Assembly (NCBI GenBank): GCA_037447655.1
Contig: JBBHKE010001071.1
Location: 62,001-126,000, forward strand
Reading direction: 5' to 3'
Source: Zygnema cylindricum
Taxonomy: Eukaryota > Streptophyta > Zygnematophyceae > Zygnematales > Zygnemataceae
Length of the DNA stretch: 64,000 bases
The stretch's first letter is position 1. Each line of letters starts with the position of its first letter. This document shows, in pieces, positions 11,450-22,055 of this stretch. Below the pieces are notes generated by a model. The model did not search any database and was not told the origin of the DNA. It saw only the letters and a list, made by a program, of their open reading frames with translations. Position numbers and translations under genes: made by a program.

Positions 11450-14400
11450 GTGGTTACAAAGGTGTCAGGAGAAACCGAGGATGAGTCCTCTGAGGAGGAT
11501 GGGGAGCTTCTTCTTGACGAGAGTTTGGAGGAGAAGGAGATTCCTCGGAGGCAGAAGTGTGCCCTTGGAGCCATCCGGGAAGCTCCACAGGAAGGATGGA
11601 TCATCGACTCAGGTGCATCCATGCATATGTGTCGTGATAAAGAACTCTTCACCAAGTTAAGAAAGATTCCTACTGTAGAGATAGAGTATGGGGATGGGAG
11701 AGTGGTTACTACAGATATAGTGGGATCAGTAGATCTGAAAGTCTTAGTGGAGGGTAAGACTTCTATACTTACATTCTCAGATGTGCTTTACATTCCACAG
11801 CTGAGTAAAAACCTTGTCTCTACGTCTGTGTTAGATGACAAAGAGTTTGATACCTTCACCAGAAAGGGAGTCTTTACAGCTAAGTATGGGGATGAAGTTT
11901 ACTTCACAGCAGATAAGGGTAGCCAAGGAATGATTAGGCTTAACTTGAGTAATGAAAAGAAGAATGCTTACTATGTTGGTATTCCTAAGGTGATGATTTG
12001 GCATAAGCGGTTGGGGCATGTACATTTTGATAGGTTAAGGGAAATGAAAAAACTTGGGGTAGTAGATGGCATTGAGTTTGGGGATAATGAAATGATGGAT
12101 GATTGTAGTGGTTGTGCTCAAGGTAAGGCTCACAGACTTCCCTTTCCCAAAGCCGCCACATATAGAGGTGAGAAAGTATTAGATTTAGTCCACACAGATA
12201 TTTGGGGGCCTGCAAAAGTACCTTCGGTTGGAGGAAAGAGGTTTATGATGACAATAACTGATGACTGGTCTAGATACTCTAGAGTCTACTTTCTGAAAAC
12301 AAAGTCTGAAGCATCAACTTACTTCAAAGAATATAAAGCTTGGAGTGAGAAGTTGCATGAAACCCCCATTAAAAGGATAAGGAGTGATAATGGGGGGGGG
12401 ATATACCTCTAACGAGTTTGAGGAATATTTGAGAGATGAGGGAGTGCAGCACCAGAAAACTGTACCATATAACCCAGAACAAAATGGGGTAGCTGAGAGG
12501 TTGAATAGAACACTAGGAGATAGTGCATGTAGTATGTTGGCAGACAAGAAAATAGGAAAGAGATTTTGGGCAGAGGCAATGAACTGTGCCAACTATATTA
12601 AAAATAGAGTCCTTACCTCAGCTGTAAAGGGAGTGACACCTTTTGAGAGATGGGTTGGAAGGAAACCAGATATCTCACACCTTAAAGTATTTGGTAGCCA
12701 AGTTTACAGTCTTGACACGGATAGGAAAAACTGGAAACTAGATGCTAAGGGAAAACCTGGATACTTTGTGGGATATGATGAGGATGTTAAGGGATATAGA
12801 GTCTATGACTTAGCAAAGAAAGATATCGTTCTGGTCAAACACTTAGTTGTCATGGATGAAGGGAAGTCATTTGACCCCTTCAAATATACAAAGAAGATAA
12901 GGATCAGATTTGAGTCTGTAAGTGAGGAGAACTCAGTCGTTCCCGAAAAAGACATGAGTGAAACTGTGATTACAGATTCAGGGGAGATCGAAGATACAGG
13001 AGACTCACCGGAAACCTCACATACTCCTATGGACTTCAAGGAGATGGAAGAAGCGGGACAAGATACGGTTTTTATGGACAGGGGAGCCGATGAGACAGTG
13101 AGAAGAAATCCAAGACTTCCATCCATTCCAGCTTCGGAGTTTGAGGGAGGAAAGAGGAGCAGCAAAAGGATACAGGAAAAACAAGCTGCCCATAAGGTAA
13201 CTAAGCTATCTCACCCAGATGAGCCTCAATCTTACTTAGAGGCAGTGAATAGTCCAGAGAAAGAAAGATGGATTAGAGCCATAAATGATGAGATGGCTTC
13301 TATCATGGAAGCAAATACTTGGGAACTAGCGGATTGCCCTCCAAACAGAAAACCTATTGGATGTAAATGGGTATTTAAACTAAAACTGAACCCAGATAAT
13401 ACAATTGAGAGGTATAAGGCTCGATTGGTAGCAAAGGGGTTCACCCAAAAACAAGGGATTGACTATGAGGAGACCTTTGCTCCAGTTGTTCGGTTCCCAT
13501 CGGTAAGGATTCTCCTCAGTCTGGCCGCAGCGGAAGACATGGAAATTCACCAGATGGATATTAAGACTGCTTTTCTTAATGGTGAGTTAGAGGAAGAAAT
13601 TTTTATGAGGCAACCCGAGGGGTTTGTGGAAAAGGAGAAGAGAGCAAAGTGTGCAGGCTCATAAAGTCCTTATATGGACTGAAACAGGCTCCCCGACAGT
13701 GGAATAAGAAACTAGATGAGTTTCTCACCGATCTGGGATACATCCGGATCAGCTCTGACCATTCTATCTATATGTTTGAAGATGAGAATGGTGTCATTTT
13801 TATTGCAATTTATGTGGATGATCTGCTTGTGTTAAGTAAGTCTTTAGATAATATCAATAGGCTAAAGAAAGATCTTAGGGGCAGATTTGATATGAAGGAT
13901 TTAGGGGAGGCAAAATATATTTTGGGGATCCAAATGGAGAGAGATAGAGGGAAGAAGATTATCAGACTTACTCAGAAAGAAGCAATAGGTAATATGCTTG
14001 AGAAATTCCAGATGGAAAATGCTAACAGTTGTACCACTCCCATGGACTTGAAAAAAGTAAGTGATGGGAGTGTAGAAGGAGGAGTGATGATCTTAGACGA
14101 TCAGATGAGTCTAGAGGAGAGAGAGTTCATGAAGTCTATTCCTTATAGACAGGTCGTAGGAAGCTTAATCTATTTTATGAACTGTACCAGGCCGGACATA
14201 GCGGCAGCAGTTGGAGTACTCAGTAGGAGTCTTAATGATCCTAGAAAGAGAGATTGGGAGGCAGCCAAGAGAGTCATGAGATATCTGGTGGGAACTAGAG
14301 AGTTATGGTTGCATTTGGGAGGGGAGCATACTGATATCACCACTTGGAGTGACGCCAGTTATGGGGATGCATCTATGAGAAGATGCACTTCTGGATATGT

Positions 14401-14812
14401 TTTGTATGTGGGGAAAGGTGCTTGCTGTTGGAGCAGTAAGCAACAAAAGGTGGTTGCTCAGTCTACTATGGAGGCTGAGTATATGGCGTCGTGTTCTGCT
14501 GTAAAAGAACTAATGTGGGTGAAATCATTGTTACAAGAATTGGGATTTATGAAGGAGGGAGTGCATGAAATCTTTTGCGATAACCAAGCTGCAATTTCAA
14601 TTGCAGCCAATCCAAAACACCATTTCAAAGCAAAACATATGGACATAAGATTAAGCTTCGTAAGAGAAAAAGTTGAAAATAAAATTCTAAATCTTGTGTA
14701 TAGACCTGATGAAGAAATGGTGGCTGACATGATGACCAAACCTGTGCCCTCTCCTAAACTAAAATATTGTCGGGAAAAATGCGGGTTGAAAGAAAAATTA
14801 AAATTAGACTAG
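11450..14812 (+). pseudogene. pol: Pol of copia element C: protease, integrase, RT, RNase H (two frameshifts)
   Basis: The protease active site Asp-Ser-Gly is at about 11606. The GAG-pre-integrase HHCC zinc region is at about 11995-12135, followed by the integrase core with catalytic Asp in a His-Thr-Asp-Ile-Trp-Gly context near 12195 and in Arg-Ser-Asp-Asn near 12383. The frame breaks in a run of nine G at 12392-12400 and resumes from 12384 in another frame with Asn-Pro-Glu-Gln-Asn-Gly. RT has the Tyr-Val-Asp-Asp box near 13812 and a second frameshift around 13635-13650. RNase H precedes the stop at 14810-14812. Only two breaks separate otherwise clean frames, and the G-run break could be a sequencing or assembly slip. 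Confidence 0.9.
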
Positions 14813-14825
14813 AAAATAAGGGGAG
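14813..14825 (+). other. Polypurine tract of element C
   Basis: The purine-rich run ending AAATAAGGGGAG lies immediately before the 3' LTR and directly after the pol stop codon. This is the normal position for plus-strand priming. Confidence 0.8.
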
Positions 14826-15872
14826 TGTTGAAATTTATAGATTTCTAGAGTATTTTCTAGGTTTAAATATGTTTTTATAAAAGGAAAAAGAAAAGGACGG
14901 ACAGCCTGCCTCCACCTCCTCTCTCTAGCCCCCATACTTGTTGTAGTCACTGAAGGAAAGAGAGAGAGGTTGATCCATGGCTGCCTTAGTTCAACAGACA
15001 GCTATTTTTAGTAGGTTACTAAAAATATACTTGACGGACCAGAGATTTGATCCCGGTACCTGCGGTTCGTCAAATCGACCGGTAGCGGTCAGCTTTATCC
15101 TAATAGACTAGGACCAATGCTAAGTGCTATGGTATGTGATAGATATATATTTAGTTCGAAAGGATAAAGTTCATTTAACTAAAACTGTTTACGGCGTACA
15201 TATATACAGTTTTATAAAGTACGTCGTACGACGCTAATTCAAAACGGATACCACGCATTTTATTTCTACATCGGAACAAATATCGCGCAAGTATTTATTC
15301 CGGCCAAGATTACGTTTCGCATATAATCCAACGGCGCACATCATCGCCGAAATCCCGGAGTGGTCACTTTGGCATTTAGTGACGTGGCATCACCTGGCGC
15401 CACGTGGGGAGACATCATTCGGTCGCGGGAATTCCGAGGAACGTACGGATGAGTGGAAAGTATACACACGTCCACTTATGGCCTTGTCGTACAGAGGCCG
15501 TACAGAAAGTACATCGGCAGTAGTACTTTCTAGTACTATACAGTTTTGTGATTGGTTCGTACAGGCAGTAGATAGGAGCTGTGAGAGGGAATTAGGAAAA
15601 ACTAGGACTTAGGAAAATTTAGGTAGATAGTCCTCTCTCTCAGAGAGTTTGTATAAATTGGCATCTTTGCCACCCTATAACTTATAGCCTGGTTGGCCTT
15701 TTTCAGTGATTCTTTTTTCTACGGACTCAGGGGAGTCCAGGCTACACAGGGGTGCAGTCAAATTGTCAGTTTGCCTTCTTGGGCAGCAGTGGTTGTGGCT
15801 TAAAGTGGGTTAGTTAAATACTATCTAGAGGCTTCCTGTATTCTGTGGTCCAATGGAGGACACAGAATTGCA
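14826..15872 (+). repeat. 3' LTR of element C
   Basis: It has the same length as the 5' LTR. By-eye differences include G/T near 14922, A/G near 15371, G/A near 15468 and A/T near 15569. It is followed by the target duplication ACGAC and the displaced tip of the palindromic element. Confidence 0.95.
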
Positions 15873-15906
15873 ACGACAAACACGTCGTACATCGAAAGCA
15901 TAGTTC

Positions 15907-18863
15907 AAAAGTAGGTGAAAGCAGGCCAATACAATATGCGTATTGTATGCAAAACATACAATATGACCTTAAGACCCATATTGTATTCGGACCTATTCAG
16001 ACCAATTAAAACATTAGGACAAAAAACTAGACCAATTAAAACATTCGGACCAAACATTTTTATTTACACCGGCAAATTCGGACGATCGAACGTTCGCTGA
16101 TAAAAGTAGCGATCTAAAAAGATCACGTGAAAAGCCCATAACACAACTTACGATAAAGGCGCCGACCAAAGGCATACCATTAAAACGCCTACTTTTGAAG
16201 TATGATCTAAAGTATGAATTGACATTCACTCTACTTTGGTAAAATTGATTTTTCGTACGGCTAAAGTTTTTGTCAAAATTCCCTGAAATTTAGGGCAAAA
16301 AGAAGAGAAAAGTAGACACTTAAAAAAATGTATACATGGGGACATACCTTGAGAGTTTTGTGAGACTGGATGTGTTTTATGTATATGGTTGTGTAAATTG
16401 TAGTGTTGTGTATCAGTAAGGATTTGTCGATAACCGATATGGGCCTTTTTTCGGGTATCCGATAATCGATATATTGGTACGATATATCAACATCGATCTT
16501 ATCGCCGACAAGTAGCCGATAATATCGGGTACTTATCGGCGATATTGCAATAACGATAACTATCGTTGATAACTGTACGGGCCGTAAAGATAAATGTACG
16601 GCATGTACACCCAACTGTACGTCTTATTCCCCGGACGTGTACATGCACAGAAAGTACAGTAGCCGCCATGAGATCTGTACGGTTTCGATACGGATCCTGT
16701 ACAAACGATGTACCTTTCACATCGACGCCATGGCTTTGTCCCTTTATTCCTTGAGATCCACTGGGGATTTGCCACGTGTCAATCTGTCGACTTTTTTGGC
16801 ATAAGCTGCCAAAAGAGCCATTCCGGGATGACGCTGCTCGCGCTGGCCCGTCTGCACGTGTTTTCTCATTCCAAGTCGTCCGTTCGATTCCGGCGGCGCG
16901 CAGAATGTTTTTTTTCGTCCGTTGTTCTTTGTGTCTGTCGTCCTTTTCCAGTTCCATGTTCACCAGTTAGTCAGTAAAATTCCGTACGTCGCCGTAAAAT
17001 TGCAGTTCAGTTAACCAACCAATGTTTATATGATGCGCTCTCCGTAATAAACTGCAATTAAACGAAAATAGAACAGATTTTTATACGCGACATGCCACGC
17101 TACATAAAGTCAATAAAATAATACAGTATGTTATAAAGTACTAGTGTATGCATACTATATACATTTTTAAGTTATCGCCGATATGGAATTTGTTGGTCTC
17201 AGACCGAAATATCGAAACCTCTGATCGTTAGATAACCGATAACTATCGGTATCGGTGTTATCGCGATAAGTTTTTTACCGATACACAACACTAGTAATTT
17301 GGTTGGTTTGCTGACTTGATGCTTCCGCTGTGTTGTAACTCGTTTGCTATCGATCCCATAATCCCTAGTTGTCTTATTCTTACGTAGGAATACGTAGTAT
17401 TCGCGCGTTCGTTTCGTGCGTATTTTGCGCATGGGACATCTATGCTATATTCCAATCATATATGAAAGCATGTCGTATCTTCACACTCTGGCGACACGCG
17501 TTTGGTCATACGTGGTGACACCTGCTGGATCAAAGCGGTCGCTTTTTGATCCATAATTTTTTGGATCGTGTGAAACTGCTTGATTACTATTGGACCGACA
17601 GTTGAATAAACTACAGTAATGTCAGTAATGGAAACGGTAGACAGGAGGCCAAATTTTAGCCGGAAAACTGGAAATTTTGTACCGGCATTTATAACCAGCA
17701 GAAATTGCCGTATAGGGTGACTCTCTTCACGCGCCTGATTTGAGTTCGAAATGGTACATACTAATGTTTTTCTATAGTTGTTCAAATCGCGCGATTTTTT
17801 CATTTTTTGCGATTGAAACGTATAATTCGTGACTTTTGAAAAAATCGTAAAAAAACATGTACTGTAAACTGAAACTCAAATTTTACGAAAACCTGTAAAC
17901 TATTTACTGTAACTGTACATTTTTGTACGGATATGTACGGAATAAAACGGGAAATATGCGTCGCACTTATTGGTACTTTCTGTTCAGTGAACTGAACAAA
18001 AATACCACGGAAGTTGTACGTTATATAATCAAAAATGTACGGACATTTTTGAAAAGAGACGTTGAACGTCACAATAGTTTCGCGCGTTTAGTTTGAAATT
18101 CGTACGGGCGTCTTCTTCATTTTTTTTTTAAAGAAGACGTCATGGAACATAGACGAAATTGCTAAAAATGCTATCTTCGTAGCATTCGAACCCGGGTATG
18201 TTAAATGCGAGGCATATCCTAAGGTGAATGACAGGACTACCATTTGGTAAAGTCATTCCGTTACCAAAAAAATTGTGATAAAATTTTAAAGAGTTTATTT
18301 TTTTACCGCTCATTAAACAGGAAAAACCTGCAAACTGCGTTATATGTAATAGTTTTTTGTTTTTTTATGTATGGAATAGTACGGAAGGAAATTCATTAAC
18401 GATTTTTTGCGATTTGATCAAAAGGTTCAATGCGTTTGTTACGTATAATTCTTCACGAACGGTACGTTCGCAGTAATCGCCGTGAACAACTATGTGTTTT
18501 TCCCATAGTTCAAAAGTAGGCGTTTCAATTGTAGGCCTTTTGTCGGCGCCTTTATCGTAAGTTGTGTTATGGGCTTTTCATGTGACCTTCTTAAGTCGCT
18601 ACTTTAATCAGAGAATGTCCGATCGTCCAAAATCTGACGGTTTAAATAAAAAATACCTAAAAACTCACAGAAAAATATTTTTTTGTCCGAATGTTTTTCA
18701 AAATTTAGACATGACGTTTAATTCTCTATCGAACGATGTGCAACTCAACCCTGTTACTATTTTATTTCATTTTGCGGCCAATACAATATGGGTCTTAAGG
18801 GTATATTGTATTTTTTGCGAACAATAGGCATATTGTAGGGGTGTACTTTCACCTACTTTTGAA
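15907..18863. mobile_element. 3-kb DNA element with long (about 300-360 bp) terminal inverted repeats
   Basis: The left arm (about 15907-16205) opens with TTCAAAAGTAGGTGAAAG. The right arm (about 18503-18863) closes with CTTTCACCTACTTTTGAA. Inner parts also match inverted, for example GATAAAGGCGCCGAC near 16153 against GTCGGCGCCTTTATC near 18542, and the tail CCTACTTTTGAA at 16188. The core, 16206-18502, carries a hAT-like MITE and short open frames on the minus strand, for example 17456-17803, that resemble no transposase I recognise. No clear target duplication is visible. It is probably non-autonomous or a decayed foldback element. Confidence 0.75.
16401..17293. mobile_element. hAT-like MITE, 893 bp, with 8-bp target duplication
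   Basis: The ends TAGTGTTGTGTATC and GATACACAACACTA are inverted. The 8-bp flanks GTAAATTG (16393-16400) and GTAATTTG (17294-17301) differ at one base. Inside are many CGATA/TATCG repeats. Eight-base duplications are typical of hAT elements. A second member lies in a TPS1 intron. Confidence 0.8.
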
Positions 18864-19398
18864 ATAAAAAATTTCCAACGTGTGAAACCTCCCTAAATGT
18901 CCTTTTGTCGGTTTGTCTAGACAGTCTCCCATCTTGTCAACCTTTTCTATCTTTTTATAAGGTCCGCGGAAATGTACGAACCAAGCTTTGCAATTACAAA
19001 TTTACAATAATAGTTAATAACTTAATACTGTGTGAAACGGTATAGAAACGCTATATGTAGTACAGACATACTATACGCGTATTTTTTACTTCTTGATGTA
19101 CAAATGTACACATTACACAATCAATCAATCATACAAAAGTGCGAAAACGAGTGTAAAGTGTAAACGCTTGTGGGCAAAATTTTGCGGTTGCTCAGACCAT
19201 TTTGGTCAGGTAACCTCCTTTGGATTAGTACAGTACAGTTAAGTACAGTACTCTTATGTACTGTAATGTCTTGTAGCGGTATACGCTGCAAAACGGCTTA
19301 AACCGGCCGTTCAAATCGTTTTGGTTGTTTTTTCGAATTGAATGGTACGATTTATCATGTTTTTAGGGTTGAAGTTGTGTGAATTATAGCTCAAGCTA
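18864..19398. other. Intergenic DNA, no gene recognised
   Basis: This AT-rich, stop-rich sequence lies between the large inverted-repeat element and the MITE chain. It has a short GTACAGTAC-rich stretch near 19228-19262. Confidence 0.5.
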
Positions 19399-20006
19399 TA
19401 CCGCGAATCGTAATTAAAGTAAATAACGCTAATTCGGTTGCTCGAAATTTCGACCTTATCACGTCAAATAGAGTAGATGATTATAATTTTTTCATTATTC
19501 TAATTTAGGTAAGGTTTAATTAGCGTAAAAAATTATAATGTAGGTTCAGTTTAAATAGTGTGGAGTACGGACGACGTCTGACCGTGCAAAATTGTACTAT
19601 TTTATGTAAAAAGGTACAAATAATGATTTAATAGAATCGCGCTCGCACGTGAAATCGCACCAAACAAAAAATCAATCACATCGAAAAAAAGCCGTTCGCA
19701 TAACTCTCGTCCGTCGACAGCATCGTCGTCAGTGTGAACATTAACTGACATTCAGCGCGACAAATATTAATAACGTCATAATGACGTAAAAAATATACGG
19801 ACTGACAGCTACGTAATTTAGTGTTCATAATTTCAGCGCGGATAATTATCGCCGACATAACCCAATATAGAGTAATTAAATAAATTAGAGTAAACTTCCT
19901 CTGTGAAAAAGTTCTATTACATAAATTAGAATTTATTACTCTAATTGTTTTTTTTTTGTTTTTTCACTCTAATTTTTTCACTACTCTAATTACGATTCGC
20001 AGTGTA
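19399..20006. mobile_element. TA-target MITE copy 1 (family M)
   Basis: Inverted ends are CCGCGAATCGTAATTA on the left and TAATTACGATTCGCAGTG on the right, with TA at the right border. The body is AT-rich with repeated CTCTAATT/AATTAGAG steps. It is closely related to the copy at 47137-47729. The right end abuts copy 2 through TACAGTA. Confidence 0.75.
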
Positions 20007-20011
20007 CAGTA

Positions 20012-20499
20012 CACCGTGAATCGCTATTAGCGTAATAAAATAGATAGCGTAATGAAACAATTAGCGTACTTTACGGTAAATCGGGTTTTTTAGGGTACAC
20101 AATGATACTAATTTATCATTAACTCTAATTTGTAAACTGCTTTGTAAAAAATTTCGGCACATAATATGTCCACAATAAAACATGTATATGTACGAAATTG
20201 TTCAAATCGTACGTTGTCGCGTTTTTTTGACATCCGCGTATGCCGGAAAATATTTACGCAATCACATATTATTATATTTTCTGTACTTTTATATTTTAAA
20301 AGGTATGAAATAGTACGGATTCGACAGTCCGTACACCATACTATTTAAAAGGGCACTAAATTACAGTTATGAACCGTATGAGCGGGGTACCTCAAATAAC
20401 GTTCAGAAACATTTAGCGTACTTTATTCTATTTGAGAATTTGCCGAAAAAAAAGAGGTACCCCAATTAGCGTCATGTACGCTAATAGCGATTCGCGGTG
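20012..20499. mobile_element. TA-target MITE copy 2 (family M)
   Basis: Ends are CACCGTGAATCGCTATTAGC and GCTAATAGCGATTCGCGGTG, each bordered by TA. The body is an inverted copy of copy 5 (20947-21435), including the CGTATGAGCGGGGTACC region. No open frame of note. Confidence 0.8.
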
Positions 20500-20506
20500 T
20501 ACAGTA

Positions 20507-20703
20507 CACCGCCAATCGCTATTAGAGTATATAACGCCAATTCGGTGCCCTTTTTTCAAAAAAAAAAACCTGAAATACAATTAATAACGCTATTTAAGTA
20601 CGTGGACCATAATCTGCCACGTCTCAGGTACTAAATTAGAATCAATAACGCTAATTGTTTTTTGACGCTATTTAATCCTTGACTCTAATAGCGATTGGCG
20701 GTG
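20507..20703. mobile_element. TA-target MITE copy 3 (family M)
   Basis: Short (about 197 bp) member with ends CACCGCCAATCGCTATTAGA and CTCTAATAGCGATTGGCGGTG and TA borders. Its middle (CCATAATCTGCCACGTCTC) also occurs in the same orientation in copy 4. Confidence 0.8.
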
Positions 20704-20720
20704 TACACCGCCAATCGCTA

Positions 20721-20919
20721 CACCGTGAATCGTTATTAGCCTTATGTACGCTATATCGGCACCCCAAAATTTTGACATTGATACCTTAAATATAATAAAT
20801 TACACTATTTAAATACATGGACCATAATCTGCCACGTCTCCTGGCACTAAATTAGAATGAATGACGCTATTTTTTTCTTTACACTAATAATTTCTATACG
20901 CTAATAACGATTCAAGGTG
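20721..20919. mobile_element. TA-target MITE copy 4 (family M), inserted into a family M terminus
   Basis: Ends are CACCGTGAATCGTTATTAGC and GCTAATAACGATTCAAGGTG. The left flank (20706-20720) is a 13-bp fragment of another copy's terminus followed by TA, so the element seems to have landed inside a sister element's inverted repeat. A five-fold ACAGT run follows at about 20920-20940. Confidence 0.75.
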
Positions 20920-20946
20920 TACAGTACAGTACAGTACAGTACTGTA

Positions 20947-21435
20947 CACCGTGAATCGCTATTAGCGTACATGACGCTAATTGGGGTACCCCTTTTTTTG
21001 TGGCAAATTCTCAAATAGAATAAAGTACGCTAAATGTTTTTGCACGTTATTTGAGGTACCCCGCTCAATACGGTTCATAACTGTAATTTAGGACCCTTTT
21101 AAATAGTGTGGTGTACAGACTGCCAGATCTGTACTATTCCGTACATTTATATTTTTAGAAGTACATAAAATATAATAATATATAATTGAGTAAATATTTT
21201 CCGGCATACGCAGATGTCATAAAAACGCGACGGCGTACGATTTAAACAATTTCGTACATTTACATGTTTTAGCGTGGACATATTATGTGCCGAAAATTTT
21301 TACATAGCAGTTTACAAATTAGAGTACATGATAAATTAGTATCATGGTGTACCCGAAAAAACACAATTTACCGTAAAGTACGCTAATTGTTTCATTCCGC
21401 TATATTTTTTATTACGCTAATAGCGATTCACGGTG
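20947..21435. mobile_element. TA-target MITE copy 5 (family M), inverted relative to copy 2
   Basis: Ends are CACCGTGAATCGCTATTAGC and GCTAATAGCGATTCACGGTG, with TA on both sides. It is the reverse complement of copy 2 over nearly its whole length, making 20012-21435 one large palindrome with copies 3 and 4 in the middle. It ends about 560 bp before the TPS1 start codon. Confidence 0.8.
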
Positions 21436-21736
21436 TACTGAATCTTGCAACTTTGTAGTGACTTGACCCGTCCTTCCCCTTCATTATCCGGGAAGGACGT
21501 GACGCGACATACACTGCCGTCCTTCAAATTTCTTCCTGCCTTCCTCGCGACTGTCTTCCCTGCTGCTGCAGTTTCATGTTCGACGAGACACCGCATACAG
21601 CCGCGTAGTTTATTTCCTTCTGCATTCCTTACTTTTTTCTTACTTTTTTCCTACTTGTACAGTTTCATCCTCTCTCTGCTTCATCCGATCGCCTTGCTAA
21701 ACTGCATACGATTTCTTCGGCTTGTTTTTTCGTTTC

Positions 21737-22055
21737 ATGTGCACTCCTGGCCAACTTTCTGCTTGTGAGAGAGCAGCACCTGACAGACTGTAAGTACTGC
21801 CGAGACGAGAAACAGGAGAGAGAAGAGAGAGACGTCGGAGAAAGAAAGAAGAGAGAAGAGAAAGACGAGGGAGAAGAGAAAGAATAGGGAGAAGAGAAAG
21901 AAGACAGAAGAAAACGAAAAGAGAGAAGGAAACGAAGAGGGAGAGAGAGAGACGTTGCAGTCTGAGAGGCGGCCTTGGGCTGCCTGAAGCGCATGCATGC
22001 CGTACCCTCTCACCATCAAGCCACCGGTCGAGAGGAGCACCCGGGAGTGGGATGA
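21737..22055 (+). promoter_or_regulatory. Upstream AUGs of TPS1: 18-codon uORF and overlapping 20-codon uORF
   Basis: Upstream of the TPS1 start an ATG at 21737 opens an 18-codon frame that ends at 21793. A second ATG at 21993, only 4 bases before the main ATG at 21997 (GCATGCATGCC), opens a 20-codon frame that overlaps the main frame and ends at 22055. If both lie in the transcript, they could reduce initiation at the main start. The purine-rich stretch 21806-21953 between them is probably 5' leader. The transcript start is not visible, so inclusion is an inference. Confidence 0.45.

Larger units (their letters stand above)
9435..15872 (+). mobile_element. Ty1/copia LTR retrotransposon C, structurally complete, coding region mutated
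   Basis: Two 1047-bp LTRs (9435-10481 and 14826-15872) start TGTTGAAATT and end GAATTGCA. They are flanked by the 5-bp target duplication ACGAC (9430-9434 and 15873-15877). The order is gag, protease, integrase, RT, RNase H, which places it in Ty1/copia. The LTRs differ at about eight positions by eye, so the insertion is fairly recent. The internal region nevertheless has at least two nonsense codons and three frameshifts, so this copy is unlikely to be autonomous. It inserted into the right arm of the palindromic element. Confidence 0.95.

Noticed and set aside
17456-18072. Minus-strand frames of 115 and 90 codons inside the long-TIR element as transposase
   Set aside because: No catalytic triad or zinc-finger pattern is visible, and the frames are typical AT-rich chance openings.
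18175-18250. Possible minus-strand tRNA around GGTTCGAATGC
   Set aside because: The B-box resembles a tRNA T-arm, but the A-box and cloverleaf stems are missing. At most it is tRNA-derived.
19399-21437. CRISPR-like or satellite array
   Set aside because: Unit lengths vary (about 200-600 bp), ends are inverted repeats with TA borders and copies differ in orientation, all typical of MITEs in a plant-like nuclear genome.
21445-21768. 107-codon frame just upstream of TPS1
   Set aside because: Low-complexity Ser/Leu/Phe/Pro sequence in pyrimidine-rich leader DNA. It starts at the MITE border and has no homologous motif.
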